This document shows positions 7,998 to 15,229 of a stretch of 42,263 nt of DNA, piece after piece. The translations under genes were made by a program, and so were the position numbers. Numbering within the stretch: position 1 is the stretch's first letter; each line of letters opens with the position of its first letter. The DNA comes from Thermoplasmatota archaeon (GTDB lineage: Archaea; Thermoplasmatota; Thermoplasmata; Thermoplasmatales; Thermoplasmataceae), in NCBI GenBank assembly GCA_023379845.1, contig JAMCPG010000038.1, positions 1 through 42,263 of the forward strand, written 5' to 3'. The notes beneath the pieces are model-generated. The model was given only the letters and a program-made list of their open reading frames with translations, was not told the DNA's origin and made no database searches.

Positions 7998-8669
7998 ATG
8001 GCAAAAGACAAGGACCAGGAAATCTTCGTGGAACCCGAGTTTATAGAGAAGGATTTCCTTCAAAGCGAGAAAGAACGAGCCAAGTCTACAATCGTGGTAT
8101 TTTTAATAGCAGCTGCACTAGGGCTATTTTCTGGCTATCTTTTCATTTTAGGAATTTGGTATGTGGGCCTCCTTCTTATGTTCCTCTTAGTGATTTCATT
8201 CAAAAGAGTAATACAGGCTCTGCACCTAAGAATGCCACAGAGGGGATCCCAGGTTTTCATATTGGTCATGGTATTTATCCTCACGTGGATTATATTCTGG
8301 ACTATCTCTTTGAACCCTCCAATCAGTTCGGTAGGAGGACCACAGGTCTCAACATTCCAGGTTTACGATGCACATACTTCCTCATGGACATCTCTCACTG
8401 AAAGCAATGGGCAATATCATTACTCAATAACTCAGAACGGAGTCTTGTCCTTAAGGGTCTATGTTTCATATATTACGCCAATAAGCAACGTCAGTATCAC
8501 CGTGTCCACTGGGGGGTTAACAGCTACTCCGCTATCTATTAACTACTTCGACAATTATGCTTACTTTAATCAATCAGTGGTACCCGCACTTTATGTTTTC
8601 AATGTAGATGTCACTATTCATGGTACATCATACGTTAGCCCTCTTCAGGTACAAATCCTTAGCGCGTAG
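7998..8669 (+). CDS. Membrane protein with C-terminal extracytoplasmic beta domain
   Basis: The 223-residue product begins with a charged cytoplasmic tail of about 29 residues. Three hydrophobic spans follow (about 30-50, 53-68 and 85-104), then a soluble domain of about 115 residues rich in Ser, Thr, Val and Tyr, typical of an outward-facing beta-sandwich. I do not recognise the family. It lies six bases downstream of tpiA on the same strand and probably shares its transcript, but nothing suggests a functional link with glycolysis. Confidence 0.65.
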   Translation: MAKDKDQEIFVEPEFIEKDFLQSEKERAKSTIVVFLIAAALGLFSGYLFILGIWYVGLLLMFLLVISFKRVIQALHLRMPQRGSQVFILVMVFILTWIIFWTISLNPPISSVGGPQVSTFQVYDAHTSSWTSLTESNGQYHYSITQNGVLSLRVYVSYITPISNVSITVSTGGLTATPLSINYFDNYAYFNQSVVPALYVFNVDVTIHGTSYVSPLQVQILSA

Positions 8670-8685
8670 ATAAAGAGACAAACAA

Positions 8686-8696
8686 GAAATATTAAC
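8686..8696 (+). promoter_or_regulatory. Box A (TATA) of tRNA-Gly
   Basis: The AT-rich GAAATATTAAC is centred about 29 bases before the 5' end of tRNA-Gly, the expected distance for an archaeal TATA box. Confidence 0.5.
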
Positions 8697-8719
8697 ATGT
8701 TTATGATTGGGGCCACAAA

Positions 8720-8794
8720 GCAGGTGTAGTGTAGACTGGTCTAGCACGGAAGCCTTCCAAGCTTTCGACCTGGGTTCAAATCCCGGCACCTGCA
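8720..8794 (+). tRNA. tRNA-Gly (anticodon TCC)
   Basis: The acceptor stem pairs GCAGGTG (8720-8726) with CACCTGC (8787-8793), followed by discriminator A. The anticodon stem GAAGC/GCTTT closes the seven-base loop CTTCCAA, giving anticodon TCC. The T arm CTGGG-TTCAAAT-CCCGG is canonical. No intron is present and CCA is not encoded, as is usual in archaea. It reads Gly codons GGA and GGG. Confidence 0.95.
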
Positions 8795-8929
8795 TCAAAA
8801 CGATCGTTTCATTTCCTAATTAACTGAACCCGGGCATTCCATTAAACTTTTCAACACATTTAGGCTCCGTTCTATTGTATAAAACAATGTCAGCATCATT
8901 TCCTTAATCTAGCTTAGAGGCAATGGCAA

Positions 8930-8943
8930 CTTTTTATTATCGC
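8930..8943 (+). promoter_or_regulatory. TATA box of the MBL-fold hydrolase gene
   Basis: CTTTTTATTATCG is centred about 26 bases before the ATG at 8962, predicting a leaderless mRNA that begins at the start codon. Confidence 0.5.
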
Positions 8944-8961
8944 TTACACTGATATGTTGTA

Positions 8962-9606
8962 ATGAGAGAAACCTCGCTGTCAATGAAACACCTCGTTGTT
9001 GGGGGTCTGCAGACTAATTGTTATTTCATATCTTCTGGTGGAGAATATATGATTATTGATGCTGGAGGAGATTTTGATTCTATCATGGAGGTTGCGGAAT
9101 CTATGCCTGGAATACCCGTCGGTGTCCTATCGACGCATGGTCACTTCGATCATGTGCTAGTTGCAGACCTGGTTGCGTCTGAGCTTCGAACATCATTTGG
9201 AATGCACAGGAAAGATCTAAAAGTCATGCATGAGACATGGGAACTCGGGAAGCAGTTAGGCATCGTAGGCAAACCACCAAAACCAGGCTTTCTGATCGAT
9301 ACTGATCGGACAATACTGGTAGGAAGATCGGAAATACATGTGAAGAACACTCCTGGACATACACCCGGTAGTATCTCAATAATTGCTGGTTCTTCCGTTT
9401 TTACTGGCGACTGTCTCTTCAGAAACAATATCGGAAGAATGGATCTCGGTGGGAATCCTACAGACATGCTCAAGAGTCTTAACTGGTTCCTTAAACTTCC
9501 CCCTGAAACGATAATTTACCCAGGCCATGGTGAGCCTTCCACCATCGGATATGAGAGAAACAACATCATACATTTCATACAAATGATAAGTAATGGCAGA
9601 ATTTGA
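8962..9606 (+). CDS. Metallo-beta-lactamase-fold hydrolase, glyoxalase II-like
   Basis: The protein carries the complete two-metal site of the hydroxyacylglutathione hydrolase group: THGHFDH (His59, His61, Asp63, His64), His133 in TPGHTPGS, Asp150 in TGDCLF, and His189 in YPGHGEP. At 214 residues it lacks the longer C-terminal domain of classical glyoxalase II, as do most archaeal and many bacterial members. The likely role is hydrolysis of a thioester or related small substrate in the cytoplasm; the thiol carrier is unknown, since Thermoplasmatales are not known for glutathione. It appears to be a single-gene transcript with its own TATA box. Confidence 0.85.
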   Translation: MRETSLSMKHLVVGGLQTNCYFISSGGEYMIIDAGGDFDSIMEVAESMPGIPVGVLSTHGHFDHVLVADLVASELRTSFGMHRKDLKVMHETWELGKQLGIVGKPPKPGFLIDTDRTILVGRSEIHVKNTPGHTPGSISIIAGSSVFTGDCLFRNNIGRMDLGGNPTDMLKSLNWFLKLPPETIIYPGHGEPSTIGYERNNIIHFIQMISNGRI

Positions 9607-9651
9607 AGTCTATGAGTGAAAGAATTTTATATGATTCGCTCTTATTGAATT

Positions 9652-10887
9652 GTGCCTGAAGAGGTTGAAAAAGCGCCTAAGATAAATCCATTTGTTTCCA
9701 ATCTCTCAGCGCTGAACTCAATTTTTTCGCTTTCTATGACTGTCTTCACGTTTGCCATCATTATTTACCTTGAGGGTGCAGACGAACCTGTTTATCTTGC
9801 AGGACTTGGGCTAACAGTCGGACAGGCCTTATTGATTGGAATTTCTATTTTTCAGGGGAGGGCGATTGACAAAGGTCATTCTTTCACTTTGATGATCGCA
9901 GGCAGCTTTCTTTATGGCACAAGTTTAATTTTTCTGTATCTCAACATATCAGAAGGCCTGCTTGCAAGCGGTTTCATCCCAGCCTTCATTGCCACCATGA
10001 TCATATCCGAAGGCTTTTTCAGGGCATCACTAAACTCTTTCATAGCAAAGGCCAGTGCTGCAAACATCATTGGAAAGAATTACGCAAGGGTATTCACAGG
10101 TGAAACTGTTGGAAGCTCAATATCCTACCTAATTTTAATCATCGGCGCAGTTTCTTCTGACATCTCATATATATTTCTTGGAAGTGGTATTCTTCTGATC
10201 TGTATGTCATTCCTTGCATTCTTTGTACTTTACTCAAAAGAGAAGAAAGCAATGAGAAGTGATGCGGCACAGGTCAGGAGACCAGGATTTTTTGAGAGCC
10301 TGAGAAGCCTGAAGGATAGGCGCAAGTTTGTCGTTCCCCTCATAAGCTCAAAGGCTATGATGACTGTTGGTTTGATTGGTTTTAGTCTCTTTTATGTCCC
10401 TTCGGGTGTTATTCTTGGAATTCCGATAGAATATTCGTTTGCGGTTCTTCTTATAACTTATGTTATAGCATCAGTTCTTGGCCGATACAGTGAGAGATTC
10501 ATTGACAGGAAGAGTAACCTTGGAAGGCGATTCATCTCGCTGACGATGCTACTTGACGTAGTCACTTACGGTTTGATTCTGTTAGCTATTTTTGTGAAAA
10601 ACGACTATTTGTTTCTAGGTGCCGCACTATTCTCAAGTCCAGGCATAGTGACAGTGACGGGAGCAATGTCATTCGAAGTCTCTGTGATTGGCAAAGAAAA
10701 CCGGGGCATCTTCGGTGGGGTGCAGAGACAGGTAGTGGGACTTGCAGCAGCTCTTGTATCCTTGCCTCTGACACTTTTATACTCGATTGGATTTGAATAT
10801 CTATGGGAAATAGTCTGGGGCTCCTCCATTATATCATTTCTCATAACCTTCAGCATTCCAAAATCCATCACTGCTAACGGTCAGTGA
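9652..10887 (+). CDS. Major facilitator superfamily-type membrane transporter
   Basis: The 411-residue protein has about twelve hydrophobic spans in two halves. These are separated by a charged loop (KEKKAMRSDAAQVRR, about residues 197-211), the usual MFS arrangement. Substrate cannot be predicted. Translation starts at GTG 9652, whose position agrees with the TATA-like TTTTATATG at 9625-9633 (about 25 bases upstream), again a leaderless pattern. Its stop codon overlaps the start of the following TPR gene (GTGA), so the two are probably translated from one message and may work together. Confidence 0.75.
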   Translation: MPEEVEKAPKINPFVSNLSALNSIFSLSMTVFTFAIIIYLEGADEPVYLAGLGLTVGQALLIGISIFQGRAIDKGHSFTLMIAGSFLYGTSLIFLYLNISEGLLASGFIPAFIATMIISEGFFRASLNSFIAKASAANIIGKNYARVFTGETVGSSISYLILIIGAVSSDISYIFLGSGILLICMSFLAFFVLYSKEKKAMRSDAAQVRRPGFFESLRSLKDRRKFVVPLISSKAMMTVGLIGFSLFYVPSGVILGIPIEYSFAVLLITYVIASVLGRYSERFIDRKSNLGRRFISLTMLLDVVTYGLILLAIFVKNDYLFLGAALFSSPGIVTVTGAMSFEVSVIGKENRGIFGGVQRQVVGLAAALVSLPLTLLYSIGFEYLWEIVWGSSIISFLITFSIPKSITANGQ

Positions 10888-12302
10888 AATTAAAGCCGCC
10901 ACAAATAAGACGAGATTTAAAATTATTTTTTAATGATGATCAAAAAATAGTACCAAAAGCTATATATAGAAATCGCAGTTTGCTCAGCACTATGGACTAC
11001 AAGGCATCGGATCAGGTCTTGGAATCTCTTCGAGAGATTTTCGAGGAACAGGTTAGGGCAAGTCCTGATCTTACTGAGACTATAAAACCTGATGCCATGT
11101 TCATGCTACTTGAATCTTTGAGGTTCCTTGGGATAGCCTCTGTAAGGGTTGAAAAGGGCGGCATTCCAAGATACGACACAAGCAAGGGAAGCGCCCCTAT
11201 CATAATTGACGAGCAGAAAAAGAGGAAAAATAGTGGTAAGCTAGCTGAAATATTGACTAAAGTGGATTTAATAAACACTGGTAAAATGAACTTATCGGAT
11301 GCAGAGATATTCTTGGCAGAGACATTTCTGCAGGAAGGTAAAGTTGACGAGGCGCTTGATACGCTTGAAATTCTCGAAAAAACACGACTTTCAGACCAGG
11401 TTTCCAGCAGTATAGGAAAAATTTCAAGAATTAAAGGGGCGATTGAATTTTTTAAAGGTGATCATGACGCTTCCATTAAGTTCTTGGAAGATGCAGTCAG
11501 GCAATGTGAAATATCAGATGACATAGATTGTGTTGCTTCAAGTCTTCTCGGGCTTGGAAACGTTTACGGATCTATGGGAAACTACGAGGAAGCCTTCCAA
11601 AAATATGAAAGGGCATATCTCTTGTTCAAGGAAAGAGACAACCTGCAGGGAATGGCCCGCATAAAGATCAACCAGTCATATACTTACTCAAAGATGGGCC
11701 AATTACTTAGATCAACTGAGGCGAATCAGGATGCAATAGAGCTTTGTGAAAGAGTCAGAGACATTCCCCTTTTACAGGCTGCTTATCTTAATCGTAGCGC
11801 ATTACTCCTGGTACTTGGGCGTCACAGGGACGCTTATGAAACGACAATGAGCTCTTATTACCTATCCTTAGAAACAGGAAACAAAAGAATTTTCCATCTT
11901 GCAAGACTGTCAATGCTTGCGATCGATATATCTGCAAGAAAGCCCAACCTAGAATATCAGTTTCTTAAGGAAGCGATAGAATATTTCGAAGATATGTCAA
12001 GCGAGATAGATCTGGCTTATTGCCACGATATCCTCACACAATATTATATAGCTAATTCAATGTACCAAGAAACCAGATTTGCCGTAAATAAAGTAATAGC
12101 TCTTTATTCCAAGATCCTTGATTATGTAGGGCTTGAAGCAGCTGGAATTACTATTCTACGAACAATGGTTACTTACAAAACAGATAAGTCGTTGATAAAG
12201 GAAACAAACGAGAACATTTCAAAAAGTCTTGAAAGCACAAGACTTTTAAGTGAATATAAGGAGTATATAAAACAATTTTTAGATAAAAATTACCAAACGT
12301 AG
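10884..12302 (+). CDS. Tetratricopeptide-repeat protein
   Basis: The 472-residue soluble protein is mostly helical. From about residue 138 to 410 it shows repeated 34-40-residue helical hairpins; the clearest TPR units are LAETFLQEGKVDEALDTLE (144-162) and SLLGLGNVYGSMGNYEEAF (220-238). The first 115 residues have no repeats and contain a charged linker (EQKKRKNSG). TPR arrays bind other proteins. No enzymatic domain or DNA-binding motif is evident. The GTG start overlaps the transporter stop by four bases, suggesting coupled translation. A later in-frame ATG at 10992 (MDYKASDQ) is an alternative start. Confidence 0.75.
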   Translation: MKLKPPQIRRDLKLFFNDDQKIVPKAIYRNRSLLSTMDYKASDQVLESLREIFEEQVRASPDLTETIKPDAMFMLLESLRFLGIASVRVEKGGIPRYDTSKGSAPIIIDEQKKRKNSGKLAEILTKVDLINTGKMNLSDAEIFLAETFLQEGKVDEALDTLEILEKTRLSDQVSSSIGKISRIKGAIEFFKGDHDASIKFLEDAVRQCEISDDIDCVASSLLGLGNVYGSMGNYEEAFQKYERAYLLFKERDNLQGMARIKINQSYTYSKMGQLLRSTEANQDAIELCERVRDIPLLQAAYLNRSALLLVLGRHRDAYETTMSSYYLSLETGNKRIFHLARLSMLAIDISARKPNLEYQFLKEAIEYFEDMSSEIDLAYCHDILTQYYIANSMYQETRFAVNKVIALYSKILDYVGLEAAGITILRTMVTYKTDKSLIKETNENISKSLESTRLLSEYKEYIKQFLDKNYQT

Positions 12303-12726
12303 GTCCCGCCTGTAACTGGCTCCATAAGAATTCGCACCTCCTTTTCTTCTTTGTCTTGTAACTCTGTTGTTTTAGGTTTTAGAGATATCATCAAAATAGG
12401 TATTCTATTGTAGGTATTAAATATAATTATTTATATACTAATAGATAGATATAATTCTATATTTATAAGCTAATAAAAATCAAAATTGATCTTAGATAAA
12501 AACTTCTCTGGCAGGTTGGTTTGAAAGTTCCAGTCACCATTGAATAACAATATTAGGATTATGCGATATTAACTTTTGTATTTCTTTCTGTATATAGCTT
12601 AATACAAATTTTACTATCTAATTCGTGGTTTACAGTATTGAGTTTCTGAGATAAATGCTTTATAAGCAGATTAAGAGTCGTACTGCTAATCGAAAACTCA
12701 GTCAAGTGCCTTTCTTGTGAGGAATA
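12303..12726. other. AT-rich non-coding spacer
   Basis: About 420 bases between the TPR gene and tRNA-Leu contain no credible ORF on either strand. The centre (about 12410-12490) is extremely AT-rich, with several overlapping TATA-like words. A near-palindromic TGCTTTATAAGCA at 12656-12668 could act as a TATA box in either direction. T-runs just after the TPR gene (12341-12375) may terminate that transcript. An unrecognised small RNA cannot be excluded. Confidence 0.4.
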
Positions 12727-12811
12727 TGCGAGGGATGGGATTTGAACCCACGAACTCCTGCGAGACAGGATCTTAAGTCCTGCACATTTAACCTGGCTTT
12801 GTTACCCTCGC
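12727..12811 (-). tRNA. tRNA-Leu (anticodon TAA)
   Basis: Read on the minus strand, the acceptor stem GCGAGGG pairs with CCCTCGC. The anticodon stem CAGGA/TCCTG encloses the loop CTTAAGA, giving anticodon TAA. A long variable arm (TCTCGCAGGAGTTC) marks it as a class II tRNA, as expected for leucine. The T arm is GTGGG-TTCAAAT-CCCAT. No intron and no encoded CCA. It reads UUA and UUG codons. Confidence 0.95.
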
Positions 12812-12835
12812 TGTGATTCCGTTTATCATCCGGCA

Positions 12836-12849
12836 ATATATTAAAAATA
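12836..12849 (-). promoter_or_regulatory. Box A (TATA) of tRNA-Leu
   Basis: On the minus strand TATTTTTAATATAT lies centred about 32 bases upstream of the tRNA-Leu 5' end, a good position for an archaeal TATA box. Confidence 0.5.
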
Positions 12850-13026
12850 CTCAAATTCATGCGCATGTAAAGAGCAATATATTGGGTGAGCTGGTTTGGA
12901 ATGTTGATGAAGAAAGGTCAATTTATGCATTGCCATAAACCCTCATGTAGAGGCCTGGAATACATTTTAACTTAAATTGTAAATTAGATTGGATAATTCT
13001 ATTATACAAATACGCATAGCGGTACC

Positions 13027-13305
13027 ATGGCAATGCAGGGGGGACTGCCCGGAGATGCTGAGCTCATAGGATTTGACATAGATGAAGAACCAAAGTGGAT
13101 CACAGTAAGACTCCAGGACGGTTCTGTTATACAAATAAAGATGGAAATAGTTTCAATCGCAAGATCTGGAAATGATCCAAATTCAGGTCTCCCTATCTAT
13201 ATGGTACAGGCAACAAACATAATTCGGCTTCAAAAAGTACCGAAGGAACTTATATCAAAGAGAAAAGTATCGCCCGACGATCAGGGCAAATCCCTGTATC
13301 GCTAG
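13027..13305 (+). CDS. Small conserved archaeal protein, unknown function
   Basis: The 92-residue product is soluble. Its central beta-rich part contains ITVRLQDGSVIQIKMEIVSI and GNDPNSGLPIYMVQATN, followed by a basic tail. I have the impression of a small archaeal conserved family but cannot name it or assign a function. The TATA-like TTCTATTATACAAATAC ends about 17 bases before the ATG, so it probably starts its own transcript. An Lrp-type regulator and Alba follow on the same strand after 60 bases. Confidence 0.6.
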   Translation: MAMQGGLPGDAELIGFDIDEEPKWITVRLQDGSVIQIKMEIVSIARSGNDPNSGLPIYMVQATNIIRLQKVPKELISKRKVSPDDQGKSLYR

Positions 13306-13365
13306 GTCCTTGCCTATTCTCATAGTTTTACACACGGCTGTATAAGCACCATAATCTATATCGAA

Positions 13366-13776
13366 GTGAACACATCTACCTGCGTGGATGAAAGAGACTG
13401 GAAGATCATTGAACTCCTGAATAGAAATGCGAGGCTCTCCAATATTGATATTGCAAAGAATCTTGGCATATCAGAGGGGACTGTCAGACACAGAATCCAA
13501 AAGATGTTAAACGACGGAGTGATCAAGAACTTCACAGTATCACTTGGATCTGGAGCACTGACTTCCATCATCCTAGTGAAGGTAAGGACTGAAGACTCAT
13601 CGAAAGTTCTTCTTGAGTTGAGGAGAAGATTCAGCGAAATCTATGAACTATCTGGAACCTACGATTTCTCGGTACGCATAATTGCCCAGAGTCTTGACCA
13701 GATTAACAAAGCCGCAGACACGATAAGATCTATTGACGGCGTTAAAGAGACAGATACCCTTATCAGATTGGTCTAG
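13366..13776 (+). CDS. Lrp/AsnC-family transcriptional regulator
   Basis: Residues 7-55 form the N-terminal winged helix-turn-helix: DERDWKIIELLNRNARLSNIDIAK, then recognition helix SEGTVRHRIQKML. Residues 65-136 match the RAM ligand-binding/oligomerisation domain, with the usual small-residue segment around GTYDFSVRI. Family members bind DNA as dimers to octamers and often respond to amino acids. Which effector and genes apply here is unknown. The start is GTG at 13366. The gene lies between a small conserved protein and Alba, so one possible role is local control of a chromatin protein; this is inference from position only. Confidence 0.85.
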   Translation: MNTSTCVDERDWKIIELLNRNARLSNIDIAKNLGISEGTVRHRIQKMLNDGVIKNFTVSLGSGALTSIILVKVRTEDSSKVLLELRRRFSEIYELSGTYDFSVRIIAQSLDQINKAADTIRSIDGVKETDTLIRLV

Positions 13777-13844
13777 TGGTAGGAAGAGAAGAAAGCGCGA
13801 TATTATTATATACGGTAAATTACTTTGACCCAAAGAGGATTTCT

Positions 13845-14114
13845 ATGGCAGAGTTGAACATCATCTACGTTGGAAAGAAACCTACAATGAACTATGTCCT
13901 GGCAATAGTAACGCAATTCAACAACAATGTGGAGCAGATCACCATTAAAGCAAGGGGAAAGTCAATAAGCAAGGCAGTCGACATTGCCGAGATAACCAAG
14001 CACAAATTCATCAAAGAACTTAAGTATCAGTCTATCAAACTAGATACCGAGGTCTTGGAAGGCGAGCGTGGACAATCGAACGTTTCGTCAATCGAAATTC
14101 TCCTGACACGTTGA
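13845..14114 (+). CDS. albA: Chromatin protein Alba
   Basis: The 89-residue protein matches Alba over its whole length: N-terminal NIIYVGKKPTMNYVLA with the paired lysines that contact DNA and are the acetylation site in Sulfolobus, the RGKSISKAVDIAEI helix, and the basic beta-hairpin KYQSIKLDTEVLEG. It coats and bridges double-stranded DNA and also binds RNA. The frame is open further upstream to a GTG at 13776, but those 23 residues are foreign to the family. The ATG at 13845 has GAGG six bases upstream, and TATTATATAC at about 13804-13813 can serve as its TATA box. A T-rich stretch follows the gene. Confidence 0.93.
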   Translation: MAELNIIYVGKKPTMNYVLAIVTQFNNNVEQITIKARGKSISKAVDIAEITKHKFIKELKYQSIKLDTEVLEGERGQSNVSSIEILLTR

Positions 14115-14116
14115 AA

Positions 14117-14139
14117 TTCTTTATTTTTCTCACGTTTTT
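14117..14139 (+). terminator. T-rich archaeal terminator after alba
   Basis: The stretch TTCTTTATTTTT is followed closely by a second T-run, immediately after the alba stop codon. Archaeal RNA polymerase stops at such T-runs without needing a hairpin. Confidence 0.5.
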
Positions 14140-14156
14140 GTATAGAAAACTAGCAC

Positions 14157-14169
14157 GTATAAATTAAAT
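14157..14169 (+). promoter_or_regulatory. TATA box of the polyprenyl synthase gene
   Basis: GTATAAATTAAAT lies about 38 bases (centre) before the ATG at 14200, which predicts a short leader of around 12 bases. Confidence 0.5.
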
Positions 14170-14199
14170 CTTTAGTCGTGATATGGTGCTGCAAATCGT

Positions 14200-15186
14200 A
14201 TGAAGGACTTTCTGGTGGAATGGGAGAGTAGCCTGGCCGAAAAAATAACAAAAATAAATGCATCGCTTCTGGCATCAATATACACTGACCAGAAAGAGCT
14301 TTACCATATGTCAAAATATATAGTTGAGGCGGGTGGAAAGAGGTTCCGGCCTTTGCTCACTATCCTGGCCTACGAGATTGCGTCACCCGGTCCATACGAA
14401 AAGATTCTTGACCTTGCCTCATCATGTGAACTGATTCACACTGCAAGCCTGATACATGATGATATTATAGACAATGCACCCACCAGACGAGGAAAGAAAA
14501 CACTTAACTCGCTCTATGGATTGGATAATGCAATTGTTGTTGGCGATTATTTATTCGCCAAAGCATATGAACTCGGCTCAAGATACGGATACGAGGTATC
14601 AAAGATAATGTCGGACTGTGCCTCACAACTGGCTGAGGGACAGATCCTTGAGTATATGAATCTCGGTAAACTTGATCTCGCGGAGGAAGCCTATATTCAA
14701 ATAATTTCCAAGAAGACCGCATATTTCTTCTCTGTATGCACACTAGCGGCTACTACAGCCGCCAATTCCCCTCCCGAGCTTAAGAAAAACTTATCAGATT
14801 TTGCCTATAACCTTGGAATCGCATTCCAGATAACTGACGATATCCTGGATATAGTTGGCGAGGAGGTTAAGCTCGGCAAGGCTGTCTTTGCTGATATAAA
14901 GCATAATGCAATAACTCTACCAACTATCCACGCGCTGAAAAATGCAGGGCCACTTTACGATAAATTGGTGGAAATATTGAAATTTCCAACAGGAGACGCA
15001 AACAACAAGGATGAGCTAAAGCGAATATTGGCGAAAACAGGCTCGATTGATTACGCATTTAATAAGGCTAAATATTATGTTGAAGAATCCATGAAGGCTC
15101 TAAACAAAAGCGGGAGCTCAGAAAACATAAACCTGCTTATGGATCTCGCAATGATAGTTATAGATAGAATAGGAAATATGGCTTAA
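14200..15186 (+). CDS. Trans-polyprenyl diphosphate synthase (GGPP or longer chain)
   Basis: The enzyme condenses isopentenyl diphosphate with an allylic diphosphate. Both aspartate-rich motifs are intact: DDIID at 87-91 and DDILD at 213-217. GGKRFRP (45-51) and the KTA motif (171-173, KKTAYFF) are also present. The residues five and four positions before the first motif are Ala and Ser, not the bulky aromatic that limits chain length in farnesyl or geranylgeranyl synthases, and ELIHTASLIHDD resembles long-chain quinone-tail synthases. It may therefore make the menaquinone side chain, or geranylgeranyl diphosphate for ether lipids if another residue sets the limit. It has its own TATA box. 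Confidence 0.88.
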   Translation: MKDFLVEWESSLAEKITKINASLLASIYTDQKELYHMSKYIVEAGGKRFRPLLTILAYEIASPGPYEKILDLASSCELIHTASLIHDDIIDNAPTRRGKKTLNSLYGLDNAIVVGDYLFAKAYELGSRYGYEVSKIMSDCASQLAEGQILEYMNLGKLDLAEEAYIQIISKKTAYFFSVCTLAATTAANSPPELKKNLSDFAYNLGIAFQITDDILDIVGEEVKLGKAVFADIKHNAITLPTIHALKNAGPLYDKLVEILKFPTGDANNKDELKRILAKTGSIDYAFNKAKYYVEESMKALNKSGSSENINLLMDLAMIVIDRIGNMA

Positions 15187-15229
15187 TGGCTAAAATAGTA
15201 TACCTTTATGCAATACAGGGACGATCAAC

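Noticed and set aside
12900-12962. Possible C/D box small RNA (TGATGA at about 12907)
   Set aside because: No matching D box (CTGA) at a suitable distance; only CTGG is found, and no terminal stem.
13776-13844. Upstream extension of Alba from a GTG
   Set aside because: The extra 23 residues do not belong to the Alba family, whereas ATG 13845 has a Shine-Dalgarno and gives the standard length.
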